A stretch of DNA of 64,000 nucleotides from Echinococcus granulosus (lineage: Eukaryota > Platyhelminthes > Cestoda > Cyclophyllidea > Taeniidae): the NCBI RefSeq assembly GCF_000524195.1, contig NW_020170384.1, positions 2,283,145-2,347,144 on the forward strand, in the 5' to 3' direction. Position 1 is the stretch's first letter. Each line of letters begins with the position of its first letter. The notes beneath the pieces were generated by a model that saw only the letters and a program-made list of their open reading frames with translations, was not told the origin of the DNA and did no database searches. Shown here in pieces: positions 45,759 through 56,700 of this stretch. Both the position numbers and the translations under genes were made by a program.

Positions 45759-48736
45759 ATGTCGTTGCACCATCCGTCGGTCATTCGAGTCGGCTCCCGG
45801 AAAAGCCAATTGGCTCTTCTGCAAACTAACTTCGTAATTAATCTACTACAACTATGTCATCCACAGTGCAAATTCGAGATCGTGAAAATCTCAACTACCG
45901 GTGACAAAGTTCTCGACAAAGAATTGTCGAAGATCGGTGACAAAAATCTTTTCACGAAAGAGCTTGAATTCGCACTACTAAACGGTACGGTCGACTTTGT
46001 TGTGCATTCTCTCAAAGACGTTCCCACTACTGTGCCTGAAGGCCTTGTACTCGGTTGCATTTGCTCCAGGGCTCCACCTTTCGACGTCGTCTTAATGTCT
46101 CCCTCGAATCGTGGTAGAAAGTTGTCTGAGCTCCCACCAAACTCCGTTGTCGGAACCAGTGCACTTCGTCGCATTGCTGTATTGAAGCGGAGGTTTCCCC
46201 ACCTCAAATTTCTTTCCGTTCGTGGGAACTTATCAACACGACTTCAAAAACTTGATGCTCCAGGTTCTGAAGAAGTTTGCGACTCAATCACCAATCCCAA
46301 GTACGATGCGCTCATATTGGCCGAAGCTGGGGTTTTACGAGTTGGGTGGAAGTCCCGAATCGATGAGGTATGGTGGTCAGTAGATTCTATAATCGGTAAT
46401 TTTTACCCCAGTCTTGCAATAAACTGTTAAACCAATATTTTTCGAACAGACTTTTGAGTTTGTTTTTTTTATGTTAGCATCTGCCTACGTTTGTGTCCCA
46501 GTTGGAGTGTTATAAAATACGCTACCATCGGTTTTCACTTTGGTAGTTTTCATTGATTTTATAATCATCAATGTTTGGAGGGTTTGATGCTAGTTTTCCA
46601 CATAACTGATGCCTGATTTCCTTACCTGATTTCGACCTTCTAAAGGTATAATAGGAGTTCTTCGTAGGTTTGTGATAATCATTGACTGCGCAAAATCGTC
46701 TCACATGCAGTTTGGTTAAGTTCGGAACATTGAAACATGCGTAGGCTGTTCATGGTCTGAGAATAATGGCAGTAGTTTTTAGCATAGATTCAGTTTGTCG
46801 AGGACCCATAATAACTGGCGTCTTGTGAAAAAAGACTGAGCCAAACCGATCGATTTTCCTTTGAGATCGTCGTGACATACGTGTTAGCTTTTTCGTGGAC
46901 TCCCAACCTGACAATCTTTGGGTGTGATCGGTCCATACTGGCAACATTATATTTTCACAGCACTAACTTGGTGTTTTCCCTCCTGTTGTTTATTGCTGAC
47001 TCTAAAGTAGTTTTGGCCACTTTTAATAGATACCGATTGTCGTTGTTTTGTGATAGAGATACATCTCCGTTTGTTAGATACAATTGGCGTTAAATCTTGT
47101 AGCATCTTAACTGGGAGCGTTACGCTGTGGGTCAGGGTGCGTTGGCCTGCGAATGCCGGCTCGGAGATTCGCGTATTCAGCCCCTTCTCTCCAGCATTCA
47201 TTGCGAGTCCGCAGCTCTAGCCTGCGTTGCCGAAAGAGCCTTCATGAATCGTCTAGAGGGCGGTTGCACCACACCTATTGCCGTGCGCACCGAACTCAGC
47301 CCTGGTGGAGTGGCGGGCGTCAAGGGTGTCGGGATTGGGAGAGCCCGTTTCCTCTGCCTTGATGCGGCTGTGCTTTCGCTGGATGGTACGAAGTGTGTTG
47401 AGGGCAAGCTGGCCACTTCCTTGCCATTCTCTATGCCGTCGGATTGTGCAAAACCGCGAAAGGTGGACGTGAGGCCACTTGTAGACAGTTGTCCGACTCT
47501 AGATGACAATGTCTCAGAGGTGAATTTATTTTTGAATACTTTTATTTTTAGAATCACTGCAAACTTTGTCTGTCTTCCTCAAATTTCTTTGGTTTGCCAG
47601 CTGAGACCTTCAATTTCCGATGTGACTGCATATCTCTTAATCGTCGCGACAATACTTAGACTGCCTTGACTCATGCTGCAAACACTTAAACCATGTAGCG
47701 CAACAAGACTTTCCGGTATTTTATTAGCATTTGGGATACTGATTTGTGAATCTATAGTCACATGAGCTAATATAGTTGTTGCATACTTAGTGGCATGTTA
47801 CTGGGAAGTGCGGATACTGCGAAGTCCATGCAGTTAGATATCAGCAAATTCAAATTTTATTCTACTATATTTCTTCTTGTTCTGAACGTCCTCAGTGTTC
47901 CCTGTAGCTGCTTTTCTGATTCACCCATTAAGAGTCTTCATATGATCTGTGCGAAACATTGCGACAGGAACGAAGATGGTACCACGAATTCGTTTGTTGA
48001 AGAGCGCCCTATGACGGGTACATTTCGTAAAGCGATTGCTTTATCGTGTTTTTATGTAATGAAATATTAGGCGATTCTTCAAAGGGCATCTTCAATTCAT
48101 TCAACGCTGATCACGCTCCTGTATTAATCATTGTGTTGAACGTGAGGTTATGGTAGTTGCCAAAGTCAATGAGGTTTCGATGATCCTTCTGGCGTTGGTC
48201 TCTGTGAGTTTAATCATCCACAGCAGATGTCTTGCGTGAATTGCCTTCCTTTTGAAGTTGGTGCAATTAACGCTGACGCCAATGTGGTGCCCATGATGCT
48301 AGCCTAGATGTAGATTTGTTCTCAAAGTACGCAGGGGCTAAGGAAATATCAAAATAGGTGAGATGTGCAGGACACCATGAAAGCGGTGTTGTACATAGAG
48401 GCTTAGACAGTTAACTATCCTCTTTTCACTTAGATGGAGGAGTTCTGCGCCGAAGACGAGGACGCAGTTTTTCTGGGTGTACAGGTTTCGCCAATCTGTC
48501 CTATTGGGCGGCTTCGAATGGCCCGAGCCCGACGCCTTGGTGAGAGCCTCGCTGAACGTCTCTACGCCTCCGGTGCTGCAGAAATTCTTGCAGAAATCAG
48601 GGCCAGCGCAACTCCTGTGCAATTAAATTTGAAATTCGGTGGTACGAACGTCTGTCCGTTCCAATTCGACCACCGACACCACAGCTGGAAGGATGAAGGG
48701 GACAATACAACTGACTGTTTAGCGCCGTCTTCATGA
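45759..48736 (+). CDS. HMBS: Porphobilinogen deaminase (hydroxymethylbilane synthase), 442 aa, three exons
   Basis: Exons 45759-46367, 47103-47519 and 48434-48736 are all phase 0 and give 442 residues. The enzyme (EC 2.5.1.61) polymerises four porphobilinogens into hydroxymethylbilane in cytosolic haem synthesis. Diagnostic segments: 'VIRVGSRKSQLALLQT' (8-23), 'VVHSLKDVPTTVPEGL' (81-96) with catalytic D87, 'GTSALRRIAVL' (132-142) with R137/R138, 'SVRGNLSTRL' (153-162), 'YAVGQGALACECR' (210-222) and 'RLEGGCTTPIAV' (253-264) with C258 for the dipyrromethane cofactor. All key residues are intact. The acceptor at 47102 was chosen because it restores the region before VGQGAL. The protein is about 80 residues longer than the human enzyme (361), from extra sequence around the exon 2/3 join and a C-terminal tail. 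Start: first ATG, just before the conserved RVGSRKSQLA. Confidence 0.95.
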
Positions 48737-49242
48737 ACATCCTTACCTCTGTTTGGCTCCCTGTCCCCTGCCGCGTCGTACTTTTCTATCGTATTTTAAT
48801 ACAATCTAGACTTCGGAACACGCTTCTTCTTGTGATGCTGCCGTTTTTGTAGCTAAAGTGGTGCCAATTACTCCTAACTTTTTTGGTATTTTTTTTCTGG
48901 GGCTGAAAAGCACATTTCAATCTCGTTTTTTATCCCATCGATATCAGTCTTCAAAGCCTTGGAACCAAAGTTACTCTGCAGACAAGATGCAGATTAAGCC
49001 AATTATGCCAACTGGCAGTATCTCTTATGCTTAATTGAAGCTTATTCAAAATGTTTTATTTTTAGTGGTTTTTTTTGCTATCAGCCTATACTTAATCCTC
49101 GTTTCCCCAAATTAAGTCTTATCTGTTTTTATCCTAGCCAAACATTTGTCATATAAAAAGGGGTAGATCTATCGGTTGTTTTGCATCATACCATTATAGT
49201 CAATTCCCTACTCCTCTTAATTAAGTAGTAGTTATTACAGAA
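48737..49242. other. Spacer between HMBS and THUMPD1 genes
   Basis: About 500 bp holding the 3' flank of HMBS and the promoter/5' UTR of the next plus-strand gene. It is rich in T-runs. No perfect AATAAA was placed for HMBS. Confidence 0.4.
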
Positions 49243-50163
49243 ATGGACTCGAAGGCAAAACGCAAGCGCAAGGCTTTCTACCGTCGCTGTGCTGCTGGGG
49301 AGAGAAGGGCCAAACAGCGACTTCTCGAGGCCTCGGACAGTGTCGTTACAGATGCTCGTTTCCCTAGACGACTAGAGCCTGGAATGACAGGAATCCTTCT
49401 GACTTCCAACAACAAGGAGGAACGTCAGGCTTTGATGGAGGCTTACAGACTTCTCAACGAAGCACACAAACGTCTAAACGGTACTCATTTGAGTGATGAT
49501 AAAGAAGATTCCGTTAGCGACAAGGAAGATGTGGACATCGCATCGGCTTTAATCGAGGAAATGAAGTCGGACTCCACAACTAGTCAATACATTTTCCGCG
49601 CTGTCAAAACTGGCGTCTCCAACTGTGCCTTCGTGGTAAATCAGTCGGCAGATAGATCTTCAGCAGACCTGGTTTATGAAGTCTTTCGTCACGTGATGGC
49701 TAGCCGCGAGGCCAACTCGAGGCGTGTGCTTCGATTTCAGCCCGTGTTGGCCACTTGTAGACCGGGTAAGGAAGATCTGCGTGTCCTGATGAGCAAAGCC
49801 TGGAAAGCCTTTTGGAACGGTGTAGACGGCTATGCGGATGGAAGACCACTGTGTCTCCTTTGCTCCAAGGTGCCGCTTCAACGAGCCAGGTTTGTGAAAA
49901 GGGATGATAGTGGGGAGGTAAAAAAGTACTTCATGGTGAATTTTCGGGCACGAAACTATGGTAAAATGTCCAAGGAGGAGGCTGTGATGGTGGTGATTGC
50001 TGTAATGCAGGAGATCGCACCAGATTGGTCACCCGTTCGTTCTGGCGCGGATTTAGTCATCAGCGTAGATGTTCTCTGCACTGTGCTCTGTTTGAGCTTC
50101 CTCGAAAAGTTTTCCGATTTTGCCAAGTATAACATTAGTGAACTGACCTCTCCCAGCTCGTAA
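49243..50163 (+). CDS. THUMPD1: THUMP domain-containing protein 1 homologue (Tan1/THUMPD1), 306 aa, single exon
   Basis: One uninterrupted frame of 306 residues from ATG 49243 to TAA 50161-50163. The basic N-terminus (AKRKRKAFYRRC) is followed by 'GMTGILLTSNNKEERQALME', the family's typical first block, then an acidic linker (about 85-105). The THUMP domain spans roughly 155-285: 'RVLRFQPVLATCRP', the 'YFMVNFRARNYGKMSKEEAV' strand-helix, and 'DLVISVDVLCTVLCLSFLE' near the end. Family members bind tRNA and act as the adaptor that lets the NAT10/Kre33 acetyltransferase make N4-acetylcytidine at position 12 of leucine and serine tRNAs. Length is close to the human protein (353). The poly(A) signal AATAAA lies only 15 bp past the stop, so the 3' UTR is very short. 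Confidence 0.9.
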   Translation: MDSKAKRKRKAFYRRCAAGERRAKQRLLEASDSVVTDARFPRRLEPGMTGILLTSNNKEERQALMEAYRLLNEAHKRLNGTHLSDDKEDSVSDKEDVDIASALIEEMKSDSTTSQYIFRAVKTGVSNCAFVVNQSADRSSADLVYEVFRHVMASREANSRRVLRFQPVLATCRPGKEDLRVLMSKAWKAFWNGVDGYADGRPLCLLCSKVPLQRARFVKRDDSGEVKKYFMVNFRARNYGKMSKEEAVMVVIAVMQEIAPDWSPVRSGADLVISVDVLCTVLCLSFLEKFSDFAKYNISELTSPSS

Positions 50164-50177
50164 TTGGTATCCTTGTC

Positions 50178-50183
50178 AATAAA
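50178..50183 (+). promoter_or_regulatory. Poly(A) signal AATAAA of the THUMPD1 gene
   Basis: A perfect AATAAA 15 bp after the THUMPD1 stop codon. Cleavage is expected 10-30 bp further on. Confidence 0.6.
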
Positions 50184-50571
50184 AGTCATTGAATGTTGCG
50201 TTGCTGCAATTCAAATGAGAAATTGGGCAGTTGCCCCCTGTGAGCCGATTTGGTCACTGGTTCTAGTTATTTTCTGTCGACAACTACGGCTAGTGATGTA
50301 AAAATACACCTCTTGTGCTTGTAGATTTAATAGCCATGGTAGAGCTCTTTGAACTGATTCGATGTTTCACGGCCTTTTGGCGGTTTCATAAAATCCTGAT
50401 TCCAGGTTTTGAGTGATGGAGTCATGTTTCGTGTCCGTGGGGATTCAGAATATGTTACTAATCTGGACGAGAATAACGAAACTATAGGTTACATCCACCG
50501 TAGGGTCTTATTTGCCTGATTCATGTTGTCTGTTTATAGGTCCTCCTTTCACGTCTTATCAGTAAGATCTG

Positions 50572-51683
50572 CATATAGTGCCTCGAGACTTCCCTGAGAA
50601 CGAAAGAAGACGTAATACCTGGGCAGAAATTGTCCAGAAGGACTGAGAGGCTACTTTCATGATTCAAAGGCCATGCCGCTCAGCGAAAATGCAAAAGCGG
50701 AGCTTCGAGTGCCCGCGTAACCAAAATGACAAGTTAAACGACCAATTAAGGTATCACATGGCTCCCTCTCCCTTTGAGCTTCATCCTCGGCGCTCCTCTT
50801 GCCCAACCTCCCATGTCTGCCACCACAACGTAGTCAGCGCTGTAAGAATAACACCCAACAACCAACCGCATCAGTCATAGAATTTGCATGCATCTGAGAA
50901 GATACTTGACAGTAACGTCACTGATCTCCCTTGACAATTCCACTGGATCTGGAGATTCATCCTGTTTGGAAAGTGGATTAGGGGAAGGGGGGATATGCGG
51001 TCCATCACGTATTTCCATCGCTGGTTGTAAGAACACTGGCCGAAGAGCAGATTCATTTAAGGAAGGACGGTGTTTTAACATAGTTCCTTTTGAATAAGGT
51101 TTCCCATCTATTCTTCATTGTTACTTTATTATCGCCTTAGTGCTGTTCAGTTGTAACTACTTACCTGTATTCCACCAAGCTAGTTGAGATGGAGGAGGCA
51201 CCGTGTGTTCACTTAATTGACATCTTTATATAGGTACGGCGGACAGCTCCATAGCGAACTTTTCCAGACGGTTTACAGTTAGTGTTACTCCAGTTGTTAA
51301 AAGCATTCCTATGGAATACGGAGCTGGGGTGGTTACCGAAGTTGGACACCATTTTTGGACCTTCTGTTAGGGACCGTCCCAGATTCTGCCATCCGTAGTA
51401 TATGCTCTTCTTCCGTCACGCTAGGGTTTACTTTACAGGAATGGGAATTAGGGTAGTTGCCCTTCGGGATCAGGTTAGCTTTTCATTAACACAAATGTGG
51501 CGCCTTGAGACTTCTATGTAGACGACACAATACTGGGGCAGTACATGTATTGCCGACTTATGAAAGGGCTAAGGTGCTAATGGCATGGCCCAGAGGAGGT
51601 CATGCCACCCAAGGGAAGTAAAAAAGCGGAGTCTCAAGTGTCCTCGAAACCAAAATGCAGAGTTAAACAAACAAAGCGTTGCA
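50572..51683 (+). mobile_element. TRIM-like LTR element, near-complete (copy 8)
   Basis: The clearest plus-orientation copy. The left LTR (about 50572-50758) runs 'gtgcctcgagacttccctga', 'aaggccatgccgctcagcga', 'gtgcccgcgtaaccaaaatg' to 'aattaaggtatcaca'. The right LTR (51496-51683) runs 'tgtggcgccttgagacttct', 'gtcatgccacccaagggaag', 'ctcgaaaccaaaatgcagag' to 'aaagcgttgca'. The bases after the left LTR read 'tggctccctctccctttgag', the expected position of a tRNA primer-binding site. The inner 740 bp encodes no retroelement enzyme. Confidence 0.85.
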
Positions 51684-53749
51684 TCAAACTTTAATTGTCT
51701 ACTAAGACGCGGACTATTCAATAAATACGATTTGAATATTATTACGAAGACCGTTTTGTTGGGGCTGATTTGCGTGGAATCGAGTTTGGATTATCAAAAT
51801 TAGGAGACCAACAATTGTTGTGGAATAAACTTATGACAGTGCATTATGATCCCCTTATCAAAGTCACGGATCGGTGAGTGGCATAAACCAGGAGTAATCA
51901 AAGGGCTGCTACCTTTGCCAACGTAGGGTATTAAATGATTCCCTTGAATTACAAGTGAGTTAGATGTCAGCTAAACGTATCACTACACCTGTCCTCGTAC
52001 TTTTGCAATTAAATTTAAGGCTTACCACTTGCTTAACCGTATGAGCATAACTGGACAGACTCTTATGCCTCCGCGGTTGACATTTACTGACTAAAAAATC
52101 TCGTTCGGCTTTCGTTATAATTCAGTTCATTGACTCGTAACTTGAAGGGACTCGTGAAGCATAGACATGTGTCAGGCTTTCTAATGTGTTTTCCTACTCC
52201 TCTACATTAAATTTGAACTTTTACAAGGTAAGTCGTCGGTTGAATCTTCGATGTGATTCAATCTTATGTGCTTTACTAATTCTAACCCGGACTCATCTTT
52301 ACTTAGCACTTCACTTGTATGTACTTTGAGGGGACGAGGTAGAAGAAAAAAATTCCTTGGTAAAAGTGATTTACGCTACTTGATTTAAGATCTGTGTGAA
52401 GGGTGAAGAAACACATTGACATCTACATCAATGGGGATATTTGTTGAAGCTAAGCCGGTGAGTCACACATCCATTAACAACAGATGAAAATAGATTTCAA
52501 AGATTATCCCTTTATCCCCCACTTTCGTCACGTTCGTAGATTGCTAAGAGATTGACCTGCAATGAAACGACCTTTGAAGTATAGCGCTCGTTAATAGAAT
52601 AAGCAGATCCTTGGTTGATTAACCCCCAATGGTCTGATCACTATCCATCCTACGCCTCCAAAATACCACTCCATCCAATGTGTGTAGTATGCGGACACTT
52701 CAGCCGTATGTGTGACGCTGGTGCCAAACGTGTTAAGCTATCCACTCTGTGTGAAAGACAAAAATCGCGCATAGATGGTGTCAGGAATGGCGAAATTAAG
52801 TTTTTTTTTAACTAATGCGGCATACTATTATCCGGTCTTAGGATACCCGTCCACTTACCTAAATTTACATCTCGTTACTGAAATCTCACATTAGTAGTAT
52901 GGCTATATTTAACTAGAAAAAGAGTCTACTAAAACATTAGACTATTACATCTAAGAATTGCATAATCAATGCAGCTGGATATAATTCAAAAGAGTTTGGG
53001 AAAAACCGATCCTAGGACTAGCCGCTCAATGGGAACAAAGTGATTTCCTTATAAGGCAGCACAGAACATTACTGCATTGAGAGATGGACAGAGGGGAGGG
53101 GCATACTTCCTTGTTCGCTGTAATCCCCTTTTGATATCTCTTTAAGCTATGATCATCGCCTTTTCTTGGTGTTAGCATTGAGCAATCAAGTGCGATGTAG
53201 TCATTCGGTAAACCAAGTTGAGACAAAACCAGAGGTGGCAAACGAAGGAGGTTTGTTGCCTCTAGAAGTAGCGCATTTTATACAATTGGAATTCGCAAGC
53301 CCCTCCCCGTGCATTATGGGTTTTAATGCTGATTGGTTCAACGAGCAGTTTTCTGCAAATCATTTTGCAACCACTTCTTTGTCATGGTAGTAGATGGACG
53401 AACTTATTTAGTTACATTACTTCTATTTACAGTGGGAGTAACGAGTTCCCCAGCATTATTTACTGACACATCTTATCATTAACAAAACCTCTTAGCCCTT
53501 TTAAATTAAATTTTTCGGTCAGTTTCAATTCGCAGCAATAAAACTTCCTTCTAATGGTCTGTCTCTACCAAAACAACGAAAGATTACTCTATTCAAATAA
53601 TGCAATTTTCACAGGCATACGAATACATTTTTTCGTTAGAGTTGGTTTCTTTTTGAGTGGAGGAGAGAAAGAGGTAAGTAAGCACGTCATATAAATGCAC
53701 ATTTGTGGAATATTTATCCTCTTTTTTTGTTACTCGGAGCCACAATTTC
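51684..53749. other. Spacer between the last TRIM copy and the RUNX gene
   Basis: No gene is recognised. If the RUNX transcript continues past the donor-like GTGAGA at 53753, its last exon and 3' UTR should lie here; I could not find one encoding a VWRPY-type end. Frames at 52615-52815 and 53026-53390 lack domains. Confidence 0.35.
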
Positions 53750-56700
53750 TCACCATCCTGAACCACTGCCACCTCCACCACCGAATAGCCGATTCATCAT
53801 TAGGGCCGCACCGTTGGTGGCGGGGGCCCCTTCTGTTCGATGCAGTAACTTCATCCACGTCAATGGTGGCGGTGGAATGAAACCTCGGTGTGGCAGTGTC
53901 TGCTGTGGTGACGTTGAAGTTGCCGCAGCCAGAAGGTTCTTGAAGAGTACTGAAGCCGTGTCAAAAGTCGATGTCATTGCCACTGGTGGTGATGATACGC
54001 AAGTTTGCATCGGTGGGTGGAAGTTGACCAGTTTCGGAGAGATTGCAGCAGAGGAGGCAGAAGATGTGGAAGATGGAGAAGCTTGACTTTCCTGCCTCTT
54101 GTCTGGTGGAGACGTCATCGGATTCGATCCACTCAGCAATCGTTCAACACTCAGAATGTTTCCATTAGTTTTTGACTTTGGTGGTGGTGGTAGTGGAGTG
54201 GGAGATTTCACCTCTCGACTGTTTAACGACAAATCCTGGATGCTGTTCATTGAGGGTGGTGGCGGTGGTGGAGGAGGTGGTGGTGGTGGTGGTGGAACAG
54301 CCAGTGACGCTGCCAGTGCGCCAATCAAACTTGACATAGAGGTCATGGGTAGTGGTGGGGGTGGGGTCGCTCTTGATAGCAGACTTGGCATTGAAAAACT
54401 AGGCGCTGTGGGCTGTGCATGAAAATTAAGTTGGGGGTCTAGGGAGGACAGTGGAGGTGGTGGTGGGGGTGGTGGAGGTGGCGGTGCAGCGAATGATTGA
54501 AACATATGATTTCGCAGTAGAATGTCTTCTTTGGTCAGAAACCCAGGCAGTGGTGGAAGATGTTGCGATTTTTGAGGCAGAGACTGAGAGGAGCGCTTGC
54601 AAGGGGCTAAAAGAAATAACATTTTCAGCGTGAACAAACCAATTGGAAGTTTTGGGGCTGACTTGGTTGACTTTGTTGATAGTTTTAAAAGGCTAGTTGT
54701 GAAAACACGGGAAAAGAAACAAGAACTCACGAATTAGACCTGTAGGATCTCTAAAGTGATCACTAGTGGTCTTGAAGCTGCGTTTGGGAGGATTCCTCTT
54801 GTTGGATGACTCGAGGAGTCGATGAGCTCGATCAATGAGTGGCTGAGCAATTCGGGAGCTTCCATAGGATCGTACAAGTCTCTCTTGCACAGAAAAGGAT
54901 TTTTCACGCTCCACTTTCAGTGCTCTGTTCGCCGCAGCTGAAACATTCAAACACAGCCGTGGGGAGTGAAAATACAGGCGAATAGACGCTCACATGACTT
55001 GGCTTTTGTCGCCTCGAAAACATCATTGACAGGAGGATGTGTTGTTTGAGTTGGTGGGTAATGTAATGGCAGTGTGTTTATGCTGCAAAGCGATGATCGG
55101 CGCCTCTGCTTGCGGTTTGAAAGTGCCGCAAACCACAAACAGAGGCGAAGTAAACACACATTGTAGCTACTGCTACTGTTGTCTCTATTGGAGGAAGGTT
55201 TTTGTGTTGAGACCCGCATGTCACTCATTCCTACATCCTGGCGACAAGTGCGTATCGTTCGGCGCCGTTTTGGCAATAACAACCCCAAGGTATAATAAAC
55301 CAAGAACTTAATCATTTCAAGTTGCATGTCCATCTTCTTGTTGTGGTAAATCATGAATCATGATGCAGTTTTATCTAGCATGATCTTCGTGACAAATTAT
55401 GAGAGTACCGGTCACTAGGTTTAAGTTCATTTACCACTGTGTTAGCAACGGTGATAATGCTCCCTGATCAGAGAATAATGAGCTCCCACGAGAGGACAAG
55501 CGCAGTGTTACCAACTTAGGCAGATGGAGTGGTCAAAAAACCATCTGCCGCGAGCCCTTATGCGCCAAATTAGACCGGAAGAGGACAAAATGATAATCGT
55601 TGGGGGGAAGGGGAAGGGTGGTGGGGAGAGACATGAGGGAATGAGTGAGTTAGATAGATGCATGAATCGAAAAGATGATGGGGAGATATGTACGGCACAT
55701 TTTGTAAATGGTCACCATATGCCTACCCACTCAAAGCCGATGCAGTAGTGGTCATGACTCAGGCACTTGCTACCGCAGTCACCGCAATCATCCATCCACT
55801 TATTCCAAGAACCTCCATCAAATCATCTATAATCACCCATCAGGCAGCCCATTCATCCGTCTTCCCATCCATCTTTTCATCCATCCACCTATCTATTCGC
55901 TTATCCGTCCTCTCCACTCAATCGACAAACCAACAAATCTTCCACCCACGAATCCACTAACTCATCCTGAATTCCACTTATCCCCGCTTATATCTGAACA
56001 CCCACCTATTAGCATACCTAATCATCTGTATTTTTTTGACTTGTGATCTTAGCAATCATTCAATGCATTTTTGACACCTGCGTAAACAAACACGTCTGCA
56101 GGACAAAAATTACTAACCGGCTTGTGATGGTTGTCTGACTTAGGTGTCATTGAATCCCCAAAATCCGAAAAAGTCATGGGACAAGCGTGTGACTCCCAGA
56201 CATGGTTGGACTTAGTCACCTGGATTGCCTGAATTCGTTTGCGGTGTGCTCCACGCAAAACCACGAGGTTATCGGACTGTAATCTGATAGTGCATTTCGC
56301 TTTTTTACCTCAATGCTCTGTGACTACGATTATAACGGTGGTAAAGGAAGAAGGCACTGAAAAGTCAAGACTTTATAAAAAAGTTTAAACTATGGTCCGA
56401 TTATCCCTGTAGTGATTTTGGTCGCTATGCTGAATCAGCGTTAGTCTCTTTTGGTCGGAATTTCGATTTTTCTGCCACCGCCACTGCCAGGCAGTGCCTG
56501 GCATAAGCGCGCCCACGTCACCAATATTTTTATATCAAAATATCCCCTCCTCTGGGTGTGCGTGCCTTCCGCTAATTACCCCCCCTGACACTAGCAGTTG
56601 GCGCAGGACCCCAAAAAACTTCGATTTTTCATTCTCCCCTCCATCAACCCTCCTCCAGCGTCTTGATTCCCATGAACACATGTTCTCGTGTCATCATGAT

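Noticed and set aside
54099..54422. Plus-strand glycine-rich frame
   Set aside because: It is the antisense shadow of the poly-proline part of the RUNX tail.
55688..56046. Plus-strand frames rich in His/Pro/Ile
   Set aside because: They come from the CATC-rich simple repeat in a RUNX intron.
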